DNA of 64,000 nucleotides from Notospermus geniculatus (taxonomy: Eukaryota; Nemertea; Pilidiophora; Heteronemertea; Lineidae): the NCBI GenBank assembly GCA_002633025.1, contig NMRB01000136.1:188344-252343 (forward strand), in the 5' to 3' direction. Of this stretch, positions 63,851-64,000 are shown piece after piece. Each line of letters starts with the position of its first letter. The stretch's first letter is position 1. The notes beneath the pieces are model-generated. The model made no database searches, was not told the DNA's origin, and worked only from the letters and a program-made list of their open reading frames with translations. Position numbers and translations under genes: made by a program.

Positions 63851-64000
63851 ATGTTCGGCAGCAAAATTCCCAGAGGGGAAATCGTCTACTTCTGTCAGAT
63901 TTTCATTGTCTACCTTGTGATTATCACGTCGCTCGTGAATTTATCGCTAAAGAACGGTCAGACAGAACTTTGGATAACCCTACTTTCATCCGGCACGGTT
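63851..64000 (+). CDS. Small hydrophobic Polinton protein, runs off the window
   Basis: ATG at 63851, 10 bp after the integrase stop, open to the window end (50 codons seen). It begins MFGSKIPRGEIVYFCQIFIV and has a transmembrane-like helix (FCQIFIVYLVIITSLVNLSL) followed by ELWITLLSSG. I recall a short membrane protein of this type beside Polinton integrases; its function is unknown to me. Confidence 0.65.
   Translation, partial: MFGSKIPRGEIVYFCQIFIVYLVIITSLVNLSLKNGQTELWITLLSSGTV

Overview
The window looks like an animal genome, most likely a marine invertebrate such as a lancelet, hemichordate, echinoderm or lophotrochozoan. I cannot name the species. The grounds are spliced genes, a secreted PAN/FG-GAP gene, class A GPCR exons, several CR1/L2-like LINE lineages, tRNA-headed SINEs, PIF/Harbinger and Tc1/mariner relatives, dozens of inverted-repeat elements and a Maverick/Polinton. 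Little of it is single-copy host sequence. Three runs of N (15685-15763, 30842-31315, 56668-56709) and two G-runs next to N mark assembly breaks.

Layout. 1-2000: a 292-bp tandem repeat, a SINE and a foldback element. 2166-3380: the one convincing intact host gene (minus strand), a secreted apple/PAN plus six FG-GAP-like repeats, whose promoter is duplicated in inverted orientation near 40.5 kb. 4-12 kb: inverted-repeat elements, minisatellites, a decayed DDE-like gene and a zinc-finger gene split by an element that itself carries another. 13-23 kb: SINE, LINE pieces, a large foldback palindrome, a dead mariner transposase and the nested GTTAATGTC family. 23.8-26.5 kb: a LINE with ORF1 and an ORF2 that carries a 2A-like motif. 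29-30.8 kb: a second LINE whose ORF1 and ORF2 overlap as TGATG. 31-43.6 kb: duplications and many TIR elements. 43.6-46.3 kb: a third LINE (minus), split by a foldback element. 46.8-51 kb: SINE and TIR elements. 51.2-54.7 kb: a broken tandem array of GPCR genes riddled with nested elements. 54.9-56.7 kb: foldbacks and an inverted copy of the left-edge repeat. 56.7-60.1 kb: a nearly complete PIF/Harbinger element with a Myb/SANT-like gene and a DDE transposase. 60.1-64.0 kb: part of a Maverick/Polinton.

The most unusual part is the right end. The Polinton fragment has a compact same-strand run: a DUF4326-like gene, a TATA-binding-protein-like gene, the integrase and a small membrane protein, with gaps of 34, 5 and 10 bp. 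The TBP-like protein keeps all four DNA-intercalating phenylalanines and the TFIIB-contact stirrup. A transposon-borne TBP would let the element influence how its own promoters are read. The integrase is dead: it has one stop codon and a 1.68-kb insertion with 8-bp target duplications. That insertion looks like a shrunken Polinton relative, carrying a second DUF4326 exon and a PolB N-terminus whose first exon begins with the start of the TBP gene.

The nested insertions give a relative chronology, because several elements can be read in and out of their hosts with matching target duplications.
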